In this document: piece after piece, positions 1 through 6,634 of the stretch
Numbering within the stretch: position 1 is the stretch's first letter
Layout of the letters: every line of letters starts with the position of its first letter
Assembly (NCBI GenBank): GCA_014729055.1
Contig: WJKO01000623.1
Coordinates: 1-13,513, forward strand
DNA: 13,513 nt
DNA from: Promethearchaeota archaeon
GTDB taxonomy: Archaea; Asgardarchaeota; Lokiarchaeia; Sigyniarchaeales; Promethearchaeaceae
Direction of reading: 5' to 3'
Position numbers and translations under genes: made by a program
Notes under the pieces: model-generated
Told to the model about the DNA's origin: nothing
The model's database searches: none
Seen by the model: the letters and a program-made list of their open reading frames with translations, nothing else

Positions 1-1674
1 ATTCTATTCCTCAAACTTGGAGAATCATTTACATTGAATATTTTTCAATCAGAAAACCAAGATGTAATTGGAGAAGGAAAATATCTTAGAGATTTGGTAA
101 AATGTTTTAAAATCGCATATAATTTAAGCACAACCCAAAATTCCGTGTTGACACGAGCAATTTATGAATTGATCCGTAAAATAGATCCGTTAAATAATAA
201 TTATTGCACACAGCATCAAACGGAAATATATAATTTAGTACAACAATTTAAAAATGAATTTTCGAGGGATTCCATTTCAAATACATATACTCTATTAAAA
301 AATCTCACGTACGATGACAATCTGAAAAATTTTGCACCTTGCAAGTTTCCAACGCTCTTTAAAGATATACTAGTAGAAAATAGAACTACTGTTATTGACA
401 TTTCTAATATCGATACAGAAGAGCAAATATTGTTTCAAATGGTATTTCTCACAAAAATGACTCATCTTATTAAAGAATTAAAAGCAAAGCAGATTAAATT
501 TAATCCAAAAATAATGATAATGGAAGAACCAGCGGAATTATCTAAAGGTTATCCTAATCCAAGATATGATCTATTTTTGGATTTTGTCAATATCCTAAGA
601 CCATTAATGGATGAAAGCTTTGGTTTAATCCTACAATGTTTAAATGTTGGTCGCCTAGGCACTGAACTCTCTATCTTAACTTCAAATTTTATAGGATTGA
701 GAACTACCAACGTCCAAGGAAAGCGAACATTATGGGAATTTCTACAATTAAATGACTCACCCGAAGATAGTGCTTCATTTCGACGAAAAAATAAATATCA
801 GAGAGATTATATAACGAAATTACCCGCACATCTAGCGATTTTTAAACCTGATAACATTGAATTTCCATTTGCTATTCAATTAGACTATCAAGCTCTAAAA
901 ACGATGAAAAGACCAAAAGATTCTGTTTTAGTGGAATCTCTAAAAAGGAATGGTTATGATATGCAGGCTTTTCATCTTGATCTTGAGGAGAAATCTACTT
1001 TAACCGCATTTGAAAAGGATTTTGAAGAATATATAACATTTTTGCCCGAAATAATGCAATTCTTAGCAGATTCTTATGAGATTGATAGATCTGCCCCCTC
1101 TGGTCTGACATTTAAGCGATATAAGGATACTTTCAAAGAATATGTTGATGGAAGATTAAGAGATGTATATGAAAAATCCAGTGTTGTCCGCAAAACTCGA
1201 GATGAACTCTTGAATATTATTATTGAGCATAATTATCTCTCAGTTACTTATAAACAAAACTTTCCAGGATCTACTCATGCGATTAAATTATACAAACCAA
1301 CAGAAAAAATAAAAGAATCAATATATGAGTATAAAAAGAAATACGGTGCTGATGAATTAGAAATTAATTTCGATGAAGAAGACAAGAGAAACCACGACGA
1401 AAATACAGAATATATCGAAACGGATAATACTGAGCTAGATAATATAAATGAAACCTCCCAAGTAGAGTATCAAATTCCTAATATAGAAAATCAACACATG
1501 GAATATAACAATAAGAAAAAACCTATTCAAAATGTACCAGAAAATTTCAATTTAGAAGATATTAAAGTAGATGATGGTTTTTTTGATGCTAAAGACGATG
1601 AATCGCTTGAGTTTATGCTCAATAGATATTTACCTTCAATAGAAAAAAATAAACAAAAAATAAAGAGGAAATGA
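1..1674 (+). CDS. HerA/VirB4-like (DUF87-type) P-loop ATPase, 5'-truncated by window edge
   Basis: The reading frame is open from base 1, so the N-terminal part with the Walker A motif lies outside the window; the TTG at 34 is internal. What remains matches the C-terminal half of HerA/FtsK-superfamily ATPases. Near the edge is a GESFTLNIFQ segment, resembling the conserved fNPF step of these proteins. The hydrophobic strand VIDIS (about nt 391-405) comes next, then a Walker B strand KIMIMEEP (nt 508-531), and then FGLILQCLNVG and FIGLRTTN, corresponding to the sensor strand and arginine-finger region. A possible winged-helix segment (nt about 1110-1300) and an acidic, Asn/Glu-rich tail (nt about 1340-1674) follow. 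HerA and VirB4 relatives form hexameric motors that pump DNA, either with NurA in end resection or in conjugation and the archaeal Ced import system. Which role applies cannot be decided without the N-terminus. The M50-like gene starts 4 nt after its stop, so the two are probably co-transcribed. Confidence 0.65.
   Translation: MLFLKLGESFTLNIFQSENQDVIGEGKYLRDLVKCFKIAYNLSTTQNSVLTRAIYELIRKIDPLNNNYCTQHQTEIYNLVQQFKNEFSRDSISNTYTLLKNLTYDDNLKNFAPCKFPTLFKDILVENRTTVIDISNIDTEEQILFQMVFLTKMTHLIKELKAKQIKFNPKIMIMEEPAELSKGYPNPRYDLFLDFVNILRPLMDESFGLILQCLNVGRLGTELSILTSNFIGLRTTNVQGKRTLWEFLQLNDSPEDSASFRRKNKYQRDYITKLPAHLAIFKPDNIEFPFAIQLDYQALKTMKRPKDSVLVESLKRNGYDMQAFHLDLEEKSTLTAFEKDFEEYITFLPEIMQFLADSYEIDRSAPSGLTFKRYKDTFKEYVDGRLRDVYEKSSVVRKTRDELLNIIIEHNYLSVTYKQNFPGSTHAIKLYKPTEKIKESIYEYKKKYGADELEINFDEEDKRNHDENTEYIETDNTELDNINETSQVEYQIPNIENQHMEYNNKKKPIQNVPENFNLEDIKVDDGFFDAKDDESLEFMLNRYLPSIEKNKQKIKRK
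1665..1670 (+). promoter_or_regulatory. Shine-Dalgarno site for the M50-like gene
   Basis: GAGGAA lies 8 nt before the ATG at 1679 and inside the last codons of the upstream ATPase gene. It fixes the start of the membrane protease and supports translational coupling between the two genes. Confidence 0.6.
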
Positions 1675-1678
1675 TAAA

Positions 1679-2563
1679 ATGATTATTCCAAAAGAAATGA
1701 TCCCTGAATGGTTAAATCTTTGGTTTATGACCAATATAATAAAGGATTTAGATTTACTTACTTCGATACTGTCCGTAAGCATTGTATCGTTTCTATTAAT
1801 AGAATATTATGTGAATAAGAATCCAAATAAAGGAATTTGGATATTAAAATTATTAGCTCCAGGAATTGCAATCCATGAATTATCCCATGCAGTAATGTGC
1901 ATCTTGTCGGGAAAAAAGATAAAAAAGATCGTCTTATTTGATTCACAATTCGGCGGAGGATATGTCAGTACTTATCATTCTGCTAAAAAAGAAAGTCCAA
2001 CCGTATCCTTTATGATTACTTTTGCTCCTTTATTTTCAGGATCTGCGATAGCGTATTACTTAACAAGATACTTCATTGAAACGAGCTTAAACTTTTATAG
2101 TTCCGTTTTAGTAGTAGTATTAATATTCATTTTCGTAACAGCATCTGGTCCATCTTGGGTAGATATTAAAGGTTTCATTTCTACTTTAAAAAATTTGGAT
2201 ATGGTGCTTAGAGATACTATCATGTTATTGCTTGCGGTCTTCATTTATAACGAAATGGGTCAATTCCTCTCGGAATTACTTATAAATATGACTTATATCC
2301 ATCTAATCATCATTCTATTAATAGAATTCGTTCTATTAGGGTCGCTAAGAATAGTTAAAATGTTATTAGAGCATTTGAGGAAATCCATCAGCGAGGAAAG
2401 AGACTTTAAAAGTCCAGAAGATTTTTTTATTAAAAACAGAAATTACAAACCTGAGTTAGAACATTATCGCGATGATCCGATGTTATTAGAGAATGAAAAA
2501 CCTATTAAAATTAGCCCATACGGCAAAGATAATTATCAGGATCTATTCGATGAAGAATTATAA
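1679..2563 (+). CDS. Polytopic M50-like (site-2-protease-type) metalloprotease
   Basis: This is a 294-aa integral membrane protein with about six hydrophobic segments (roughly residues 25-43, 55-77, 109-129, 139-158, 178-196 and 204-230) and a hydrophilic, charged C-terminal tail of about 60 residues. The motif HELSH at residues 66-70 lies within the second hydrophobic segment and is the HExxH zinc signature. GPSWVDIKG at 157-165 offers Asp162 as the probable third ligand, in place of the LDG motif of classical S2P proteins. Families of this kind cleave substrates within the membrane. The substrate is unknown here. The start is supported by a GAGGAA ribosome-binding site and by the 4-nt gap after the upstream ATPase, which suggests a functional link with that motor. 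No PDZ domain is present. The family call is good, but active proteolysis is inferred from the motif only. Confidence 0.7.
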   Translation: MIIPKEMIPEWLNLWFMTNIIKDLDLLTSILSVSIVSFLLIEYYVNKNPNKGIWILKLLAPGIAIHELSHAVMCILSGKKIKKIVLFDSQFGGGYVSTYHSAKKESPTVSFMITFAPLFSGSAIAYYLTRYFIETSLNFYSSVLVVVLIFIFVTASGPSWVDIKGFISTLKNLDMVLRDTIMLLLAVFIYNEMGQFLSELLINMTYIHLIIILLIEFVLLGSLRIVKMLLEHLRKSISEERDFKSPEDFFIKNRNYKPELEHYRDDPMLLENEKPIKISPYGKDNYQDLFDEEL

Positions 2564-2622
2564 GGGCAATACGATATTCTGTTTCCAAATTCTTAAAGCA
2601 TTTTAATTACATTAACATAATT

Positions 2623-4467
2623 TTATTCGAGATTTCCTGTAATAAATCGCTTTAAGAAATCTTCATCCATACTCAGAAGTTTCATTTCTGCTCCTTTTAC
2701 TGGTGAGTGTTCAACCTTTAAATCATTCGATTTTATGGGGATGTTTACGTTCTTTTTTGATATATCTTTCTTCGATATATCTTTATTTGATACGGATGTA
2801 TTCTTTAACCTATAATACTCAGAGAATTCTTTATATTTACTATATATAAGATTTGATAATAGCGCGAAATCATTAAACTTCTTCAGAGTTGCGGTCTTTT
2901 TATGTAGTAGTAGATATTCCCAGTCTTTAATTCTTTGAACTAAATATGAATCAATAAAAGTACGATCTTCGTTATTTAAATTAATAATTACCTCAGATAA
3001 GCGTTTATTGGCATACACCGCATAATTTTTAATCATCTTACAGTTAATCAACACCTTCATGAATTTTCTGATATTAACGAGCATAAACAGGTTTATTAGG
3101 CCGTAATAATTCTGATCTTTTTCAAAATCTTGAATCTGTTTTTTAATGCTATCTGGTTTAAGTCCTAGTATTTCATTAATGTCAATTTGAGTTTCAAGAT
3201 ATAGCTTGTACAATTGTCCCGTTCTACGATCTGGAATCGAACGTTTAAATTCTGATCTTGATTTTTTCCCTAAATACTTCAAAAGACCATTAATGAGTAT
3301 TTTATTTCGATTCTTGTCCTCAATACTTCTATTCTTTATTAGATTCATATATTGGTTAAAATTATTGATATATTTGATTGCAAGAGGATCTGAATTCCAA
3401 AACACAAAGTGTTCATGAATTAACTGTCTTCTCATCTCTAATCCATCTAATTTTTCCAATATCTCGAATATTGGTTTGGAACTAAATTCTGGGATGAATT
3501 TTATGGGTTCAATTATTCTGATCTTTTTTAATTTCTTGGATTTAGTTGTACGCTTATTATAGATGAACTTTGATATCAAATAACCTATTAAAAGACCAAA
3601 TAAAGGGATCAAAGAAATGATAATAAAGCGAGTTAAGTTAATATCCGGAGTAGCAAAAACTAAGGCTATATCAATTAAACCTATTAAAACAACCATACTT
3701 CCGAATATTAGGTCTATTTTATTTGTTTGAAAAGTCTTCATGGGCACTTCGAGTTTAGTATACTGTTTTAACATCAGTTTTTCCTTTTTTTCAATATACT
3801 TAAAAAGAAATTTCAGTTGATCTCGCGTGATTATCCTCATATTAAATCGTGGGAAATAAATAAATCTTGCCGTATTGAATTTGCTGATATTATGCATTGA
3901 ACCCGTATAGAAATCATTTGAAATTTTAATTCTAGTTTCCGCTGGGTTTTTTACTATAAAAATGGGATATATATCGATAATAAACGACTTTCCATTAAAT
4001 GTATAATCCAATCCTTGTTTCTTTTTTAGTTCGTTAAGATTCAACCCCATTATTGTATATATTTCTTGAGCTAATATGTCATAACTTAGAAATGACAAAT
4101 AAAGAGCATTAATAGCTTGATGCAAGTGAGTTAAAGCCGCCTTCGCCAGTTTTAATTCTTTGTTTTGACTAATTCCTTCATTCTTAGCTTTTTTGGGGAT
4201 ATAATTGAAACGATAATCGGAGAATCTGTACGTGCCATCCAAACCATCTATTTTTATCGGAAGAACGCAGAACGAATACTGTAAGTCTTCATTGAATTCA
4301 TATTTTATTGCGATCATATTAAAGAATTTTATTTCCTTATATCTTGTATTTTCTTGTTCATCTAAATAATCCAGTAATTCTTCTGGTCTGATTAAGTACC
4401 ATTGTTCCTTAGGTAAAGCACTTCTGATTTTACGAATTGTACTTTCTTCATATTTTTGATTTACCAA
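2623..4467 (-). CDS. Unrecognised 614-aa protein with two central membrane helices
   Basis: I do not recognise this protein. It has a hydrophilic N-terminal domain of about 250 residues with mixed alpha/beta character, two membrane helices at about 251-272 and 280-302 separated by a short polar loop, and a long Lys-rich, mostly helical C-terminal domain (about 303-614). This topology would put both large domains on the same side of the membrane, probably the cytoplasm. Near the C-terminus the segment KDISKKDISKK is a short 5-residue repeat. The start is TTG at 4467: the in-frame upstream codon but one is TGA, no ATG follows for 50 codons, and GGGGATGA lies just before it as a Shine-Dalgarno-like sequence. 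It is convergent with the M50-like gene, with 59 nt between the two stops, and divergent from the 86-aa membrane protein gene. No enzyme motif is visible. Confidence 0.7.
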   Translation of the reverse strand: MVNQKYEESTIRKIRSALPKEQWYLIRPEELLDYLDEQENTRYKEIKFFNMIAIKYEFNEDLQYSFCVLPIKIDGLDGTYRFSDYRFNYIPKKAKNEGISQNKELKLAKAALTHLHQAINALYLSFLSYDILAQEIYTIMGLNLNELKKKQGLDYTFNGKSFIIDIYPIFIVKNPAETRIKISNDFYTGSMHNISKFNTARFIYFPRFNMRIITRDQLKFLFKYIEKKEKLMLKQYTKLEVPMKTFQTNKIDLIFGSMVVLIGLIDIALVFATPDINLTRFIIISLIPLFGLLIGYLISKFIYNKRTTKSKKLKKIRIIEPIKFIPEFSSKPIFEILEKLDGLEMRRQLIHEHFVFWNSDPLAIKYINNFNQYMNLIKNRSIEDKNRNKILINGLLKYLGKKSRSEFKRSIPDRRTGQLYKLYLETQIDINEILGLKPDSIKKQIQDFEKDQNYYGLINLFMLVNIRKFMKVLINCKMIKNYAVYANKRLSEVIINLNNEDRTFIDSYLVQRIKDWEYLLLHKKTATLKKFNDFALLSNLIYSKYKEFSEYYRLKNTSVSNKDISKKDISKKNVNIPIKSNDLKVEHSPVKGAEMKLLSMDEDFLKRFITGNLE

Positions 4468-4518
4468 TTTTCATCCCCATTAAATATATAGATGAATTGC
4501 TGTATTCTCTCATCTTTT

Positions 4519-4527
4519 CTATATACT
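4519..4527 (-). promoter_or_regulatory. Possible TATA box for the minus-strand 614-aa gene
   Basis: On the minus strand this region reads AGTATATAG. A start of transcription about 25 nt further on would leave a leader of about 28 nt holding the GGGGATGA ribosome-binding site. A second TATA-like run at 4481-4490 is too close to the start codon to serve well. Confidence 0.3.
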
Positions 4528-4557
4528 TACAAAAGACAGATTCTTATAAAGAAGAAA

Positions 4558-4594
4558 TTTTTTTTTTCGCATTTAAAAAGATTCTTTCTATGGA
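4558..4594 (+). promoter_or_regulatory. Promoter of the 86-aa membrane protein gene: T10 tract plus TATA box
   Basis: A run of ten T (4558-4567) is followed by the TATA box TTTAAAAA (4572-4579) and the core AGATTCTTTCTATGGA (4579-4594). Aligned on the TATA box, 18 of 23 positions match the radA promoter. The upstream neighbour is divergent, so this T-tract cannot be a terminator for a plus-strand gene. That suggests the T-tract is itself part of the promoter. Confidence 0.5.
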
Positions 4595-4640
4595 GTATAT
4601 CGGGACAAAAAAAAAAATAGGAAAAAAGGCGTCTTAAACA

Positions 4641-4901
4641 ATGATTTTAGAATTTTTAGAAAATATAGGAGAAACGATTGGAGTTTATTTGTACAAAGCA
4701 ATAAACATTGGTTTTATTGTCGGTATTTGTTTAGTAGTACTAGGAATAATATTAGCATTCGTTTCAGATAATTCAGACAAAATCTCAGCAGTAAAAAAAA
4801 GGTTAACCCCTAGTTCCATGATATTTATCGGTATATTATTAATCATGATAAAAATGATCGTTATGCCTGTAAATCCTTGGAACGGCGGAATCTCATTTTA
4901 G
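4641..4901 (+). CDS. 86-aa two-helix membrane protein (paralogue candidate of the one after radA)
   Basis: This small membrane protein has an amphipathic N-terminus (residues 1-20), a first membrane helix at about 22-42 (rich in Gly, Ile, Val and Leu), a polar loop of 16 residues that turns basic at its end (AVKKRL), and a second helix at about 57-75 that begins at TPSS. A short tail ends in NPWNGGISF. There is no signal peptide cleavage site I can support. It is preceded by a TATA-box promoter resembling that of radA and followed by a T-rich tract, so it may be monocistronic. The ribosome-binding site is weak. Length, topology, basic loop and the Pro-Ser step match the 85-aa protein on the other side of radA. 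VirB2/TrbC/CedA1-type pilins have a similar layout, but that resemblance is in topology only. Confidence 0.6.
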   Translation: MILEFLENIGETIGVYLYKAINIGFIVGICLVVLGIILAFVSDNSDKISAVKKRLTPSSMIFIGILLIMIKMIVMPVNPWNGGISF

Positions 4902-4906
4902 TAATT

Positions 4907-4932
4907 GTTTATTTTATATTTTTTATTTTTTA
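4907..4932 (+). terminator. T-rich tract after the 86-aa membrane protein gene
   Basis: Immediately after the TAG stop is a stretch made almost only of T with a few A (TTTATTTTATATTTTTTATT and onward) and no GC-rich stem. This is the form of archaeal T-tract terminators. Confidence 0.45.
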
Positions 4933-5025
4933 TGTGGATTCCTGATTTAATTTTAACTTTAGAATTGTTAATATTATTTCTAATTATGGAAAGTTTATTT
5001 TTGAGCGTTTTAATCTTAGATCCGA

Positions 5026-5075
5026 TTTTTTTTTCTTTTAAATAGATGTGTTATATGGAAATCATTAGATGAAAA
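5026..5075 (+). promoter_or_regulatory. radA promoter: T9 tract, TATA box and near-leaderless start
   Basis: Nine T (5026-5034) precede the TATA box TTTAAATA (5037-5044). Transcription would begin about 25 nt after the box centre, near 5065, leaving a leader of only about 10 nt. No Shine-Dalgarno sequence precedes the ATG at 5076, which fits leaderless or nearly leaderless translation. From TATA box to ATG the sequence aligns with the promoter of the Hef-like helicase gene at 31 of 38 positions, with one 4-nt gap. The remainder of the 174-nt gap (4933-5025) shows nothing I can name. Confidence 0.6.
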
Positions 5076-6302
5076 ATGATCAGTTTAGAAGAATTAAAGG
5101 GAATTAAATCCCGACAAATCAAAATATTACAAGAAAATGGAATCAATACCGTAGAATCCTTAGCGATGTCAGTACCAGATGTTATTTCAGAAATCAGAGG
5201 AATGAGTGATAAGGCTTCAAAAACACTCGTATGGGAAGCTAGAGACGTTTTAGGTATGGGATGTTTTAGAGCAGTTTCGGAAATAGAAACAAACTACGAA
5301 TATATTACAACGGGAAGCAAAAACTTAGATACAATTCTGACAGCTCCTGAAAAGGAGAGAGGTGGAATTTCAACCGGAAGAATCACCGAAGTGTTTGGTG
5401 CCTTCAAATCAGGTAAAACAAATCTTGCCCATACAATTTGTGTTACTGTTCAATTACCAAAAAATCGAGGCGGATTAGGTGGTTCGGTACTATTCATTGA
5501 TACTGAAAACACGTTTTCGAAAGGCAAAATTAAGCGCATTGCACGGAGATTTGCAATAGATCCGGATGAAATTTTATCAAACATATATCACGCAAGGATC
5601 TATTCAAGTGACCACCAAGTACAGATGATTCGCGCAGCTGAAGCAGCAATCCAAGAAAAAGGCGCAAGATTGATAATCATAGATTCACTTATGGCACTGT
5701 TAAGATCAGAATACATTGGAATAGGACTTCTCGCACGGAGACAACAAGTATTAAATCAAATTATCCACGAATTATCTCGGCTTGCAGAAACCTATAATGT
5801 CGCAATTTTAGTGACAAATCAAGTTGCAACAAAAATGAAAGGAATGTTCTCAGCTGACGATGCTATTGGCGGAAATATTGTTGCTCATGGATGTCATTTT
5901 CGTATTCAATTCAAAGCAAAAGGATTCTCAATGAATTCGAGCTTGGAACGAAAAGGTGTCATTGTTGATGCGCCAGATTTACCACCATTAGATGCACAAT
6001 TCTTTATTACAGAAGCGGGTATTGCAGATACAGACATAATTGATTATCCCGAGATAAAGAAATCCAGTAAAAAGAAATCAAAGAAAAAATCCAAAAAGAA
6101 AGAATTTGACTTGGTTTCAGCGGGAGATAAAGACACGGAACAAGAACAAGTAGATAATGACGAATTTCAGAAACTAATTGCGATACTTCCTTGCAGTAAG
6201 GATGAAATTATGGATAAAGAATTAGAGGATATTTTCGAAGAGGCCAAAGATAAGGATTTAATAACCTACGACAGAAGCGATCGAGTCTGGAAACAAATTT
6301 AA
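5076..6302 (+). CDS. radA: RadA recombinase (archaeal Rad51/RecA family) with basic linker and C-terminal extension
   Basis: RadA forms filaments on single-stranded DNA and carries out homologous pairing and strand exchange. Residues 1-60 are the helix-hairpin-helix DNA-binding domain. TTGSKNLD (78-85) opens the ATPase core. Walker A is GAFKSGKT at 108-115; the usual form is GEFGSGKT. The catalytic Glu lies in DTENTF (142-147). NIYHARIYSSDHQ (169-181) and Walker B RLIIIDS (198-204) follow, then RSEYIGIGLLARRQQ, LVTNQV (245-250) and the L2 region with IGGNIVAHGCHFRI (264-277). The canonical core ends near 326. An added 80 residues comprise a basic linker SSKKKSKKKSKKK (330-342), an acidic stretch and a possible small winged-helix-like end (362-408). 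The polymerisation motif FxxA would align with CFRA (63-66), lacking the first Phe. It is flanked by two small membrane-protein genes. Confidence 0.92.
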   Translation: MISLEELKGIKSRQIKILQENGINTVESLAMSVPDVISEIRGMSDKASKTLVWEARDVLGMGCFRAVSEIETNYEYITTGSKNLDTILTAPEKERGGISTGRITEVFGAFKSGKTNLAHTICVTVQLPKNRGGLGGSVLFIDTENTFSKGKIKRIARRFAIDPDEILSNIYHARIYSSDHQVQMIRAAEAAIQEKGARLIIIDSLMALLRSEYIGIGLLARRQQVLNQIIHELSRLAETYNVAILVTNQVATKMKGMFSADDAIGGNIVAHGCHFRIQFKAKGFSMNSSLERKGVIVDAPDLPPLDAQFFITEAGIADTDIIDYPEIKKSSKKKSKKKSKKKEFDLVSAGDKDTEQEQVDNDEFQKLIAILPCSKDEIMDKELEDIFEEAKDKDLITYDRSDRVWKQI

Positions 6303-6305
6303 ATA
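6298..6305 (+). promoter_or_regulatory. Possible TATA box overlapping the radA stop codon
   Basis: TTTAAATA spans the radA stop (TAA at 6300-6302). A start about 25 nt downstream would fall near 6327, leaving a leader of about 23 nt that contains the AGGAGG site of the next gene. It may give the 85-aa membrane protein its own promoter inside the end of radA. Confidence 0.35.
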
Positions 6306-6316
6306 AATCAAATACA

Positions 6317-6327
6317 TTTTTTTTTTT
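6317..6327 (+). terminator. T11 tract after radA
   Basis: Eleven T in a row lie 14 nt after the radA stop with no hairpin, as expected of an archaeal terminator. Alternatively it is an upstream T-tract of the next gene's expression region, since such tracts precede several promoters here. Confidence 0.45.
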
Positions 6328-6336
6328 ATTTTTCTC

Positions 6337-6342
6337 AGGAGG
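6337..6342 (+). promoter_or_regulatory. Strong Shine-Dalgarno site AGGAGG
   Basis: A perfect AGGAGG sits 7 nt before the ATG at 6350. It is the strongest ribosome-binding site in the window; radA, the hef-like gene and the FGE-sialidase gene have none. It confirms the small ORF is translated. Confidence 0.75.
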
Positions 6343-6349
6343 CACAGAA

Positions 6350-6607
6350 ATGGGTTGGTTAGAAGAATTATTACAAGAAGGTCTGTTTCCCAAGTTTGGT
6401 GATTTTACGGAACTACTACGTGCAGTTGGTTCTTTATTAGGAGTCGGGATCTTCCTTTTTGTGGTTATTGTTGCATTTGTAATTCCATTACTTGGACTAG
6501 TCAAGTATAAAATTAAGATCAAACCTAGTTGGTTACTTTTTTCGATAGTTTTAATGATAGTCTGCGGACCAACTTATGGATTTACATACTTTGGGATTAT
6601 ATACTAA
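6350..6607 (+). CDS. 85-aa two-helix membrane protein after radA
   Basis: This small integral membrane protein has an amphipathic N-terminal segment (residues 1-22, with GWLEELLQEG), a long hydrophobic helix at about 23-50, a short strongly basic loop KYKIKIK (52-58), and a second helix at about 61-82 beginning at KPSW. It ends in FGIIY. There is no signal peptide, cysteine pair or enzyme motif. A perfect AGGAGG 7 nt upstream makes the start secure. Its size, two-helix layout, basic loop and Pro-Ser start of helix 2 match the 86-aa protein before radA, so the two may be diverged paralogues. It heads a tight gene run with the hypothetical protein (27-nt gap) and the FGE-sialidase gene. The function is unknown. 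A VirB2/TrbC-like pilin subunit is one possibility by topology only. Confidence 0.7.
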   Translation: MGWLEELLQEGLFPKFGDFTELLRAVGSLLGVGIFLFVVIVAFVIPLLGLVKYKIKIKPSWLLFSIVLMIVCGPTYGFTYFGIIY

Positions 6608-6634
6608 TTATTATATAATGATGAGTTGTTTATC

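Noticed and set aside
4453..4474. 8-codon minus-strand ORF from ATG at 4474 overlapping the TTG start of the 614-aa gene
   Set aside because: It is too short to support as a gene. The same bases are better read as the Shine-Dalgarno-like GGGGATGA for the TTG start.
4437..4637. 66-codon plus-strand ORF beginning with TTG, ending 3 nt before the 86-aa gene
   Set aside because: It overlaps the start of the minus-strand 614-aa gene, runs through the divergent promoter region and a T10 tract, and has no ribosome-binding site. It looks like an open frame through AT-rich non-coding DNA.
4590..4637. 15-codon ORF (start ATG, Lys-rich) just upstream of the 86-aa membrane protein gene, a possible leader peptide
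   Set aside because: It lacks a ribosome-binding site, and its ATG falls inside the shared promoter core, probably upstream of the transcription start.
6062..6102. A-rich stretch in radA as a possible frameshift or slippage site
   Set aside because: The frame stays open on both sides and encodes a regular Lys/Ser linker. The following 60 residues look like a real domain in the same frame, so no shift is needed.
6208..6522. 104-codon minus-strand ORF across the radA end and the 85-aa gene
   Set aside because: It crosses two plus-strand genes with strong start signals and a T11 tract, and its protein has no domain-like composition.
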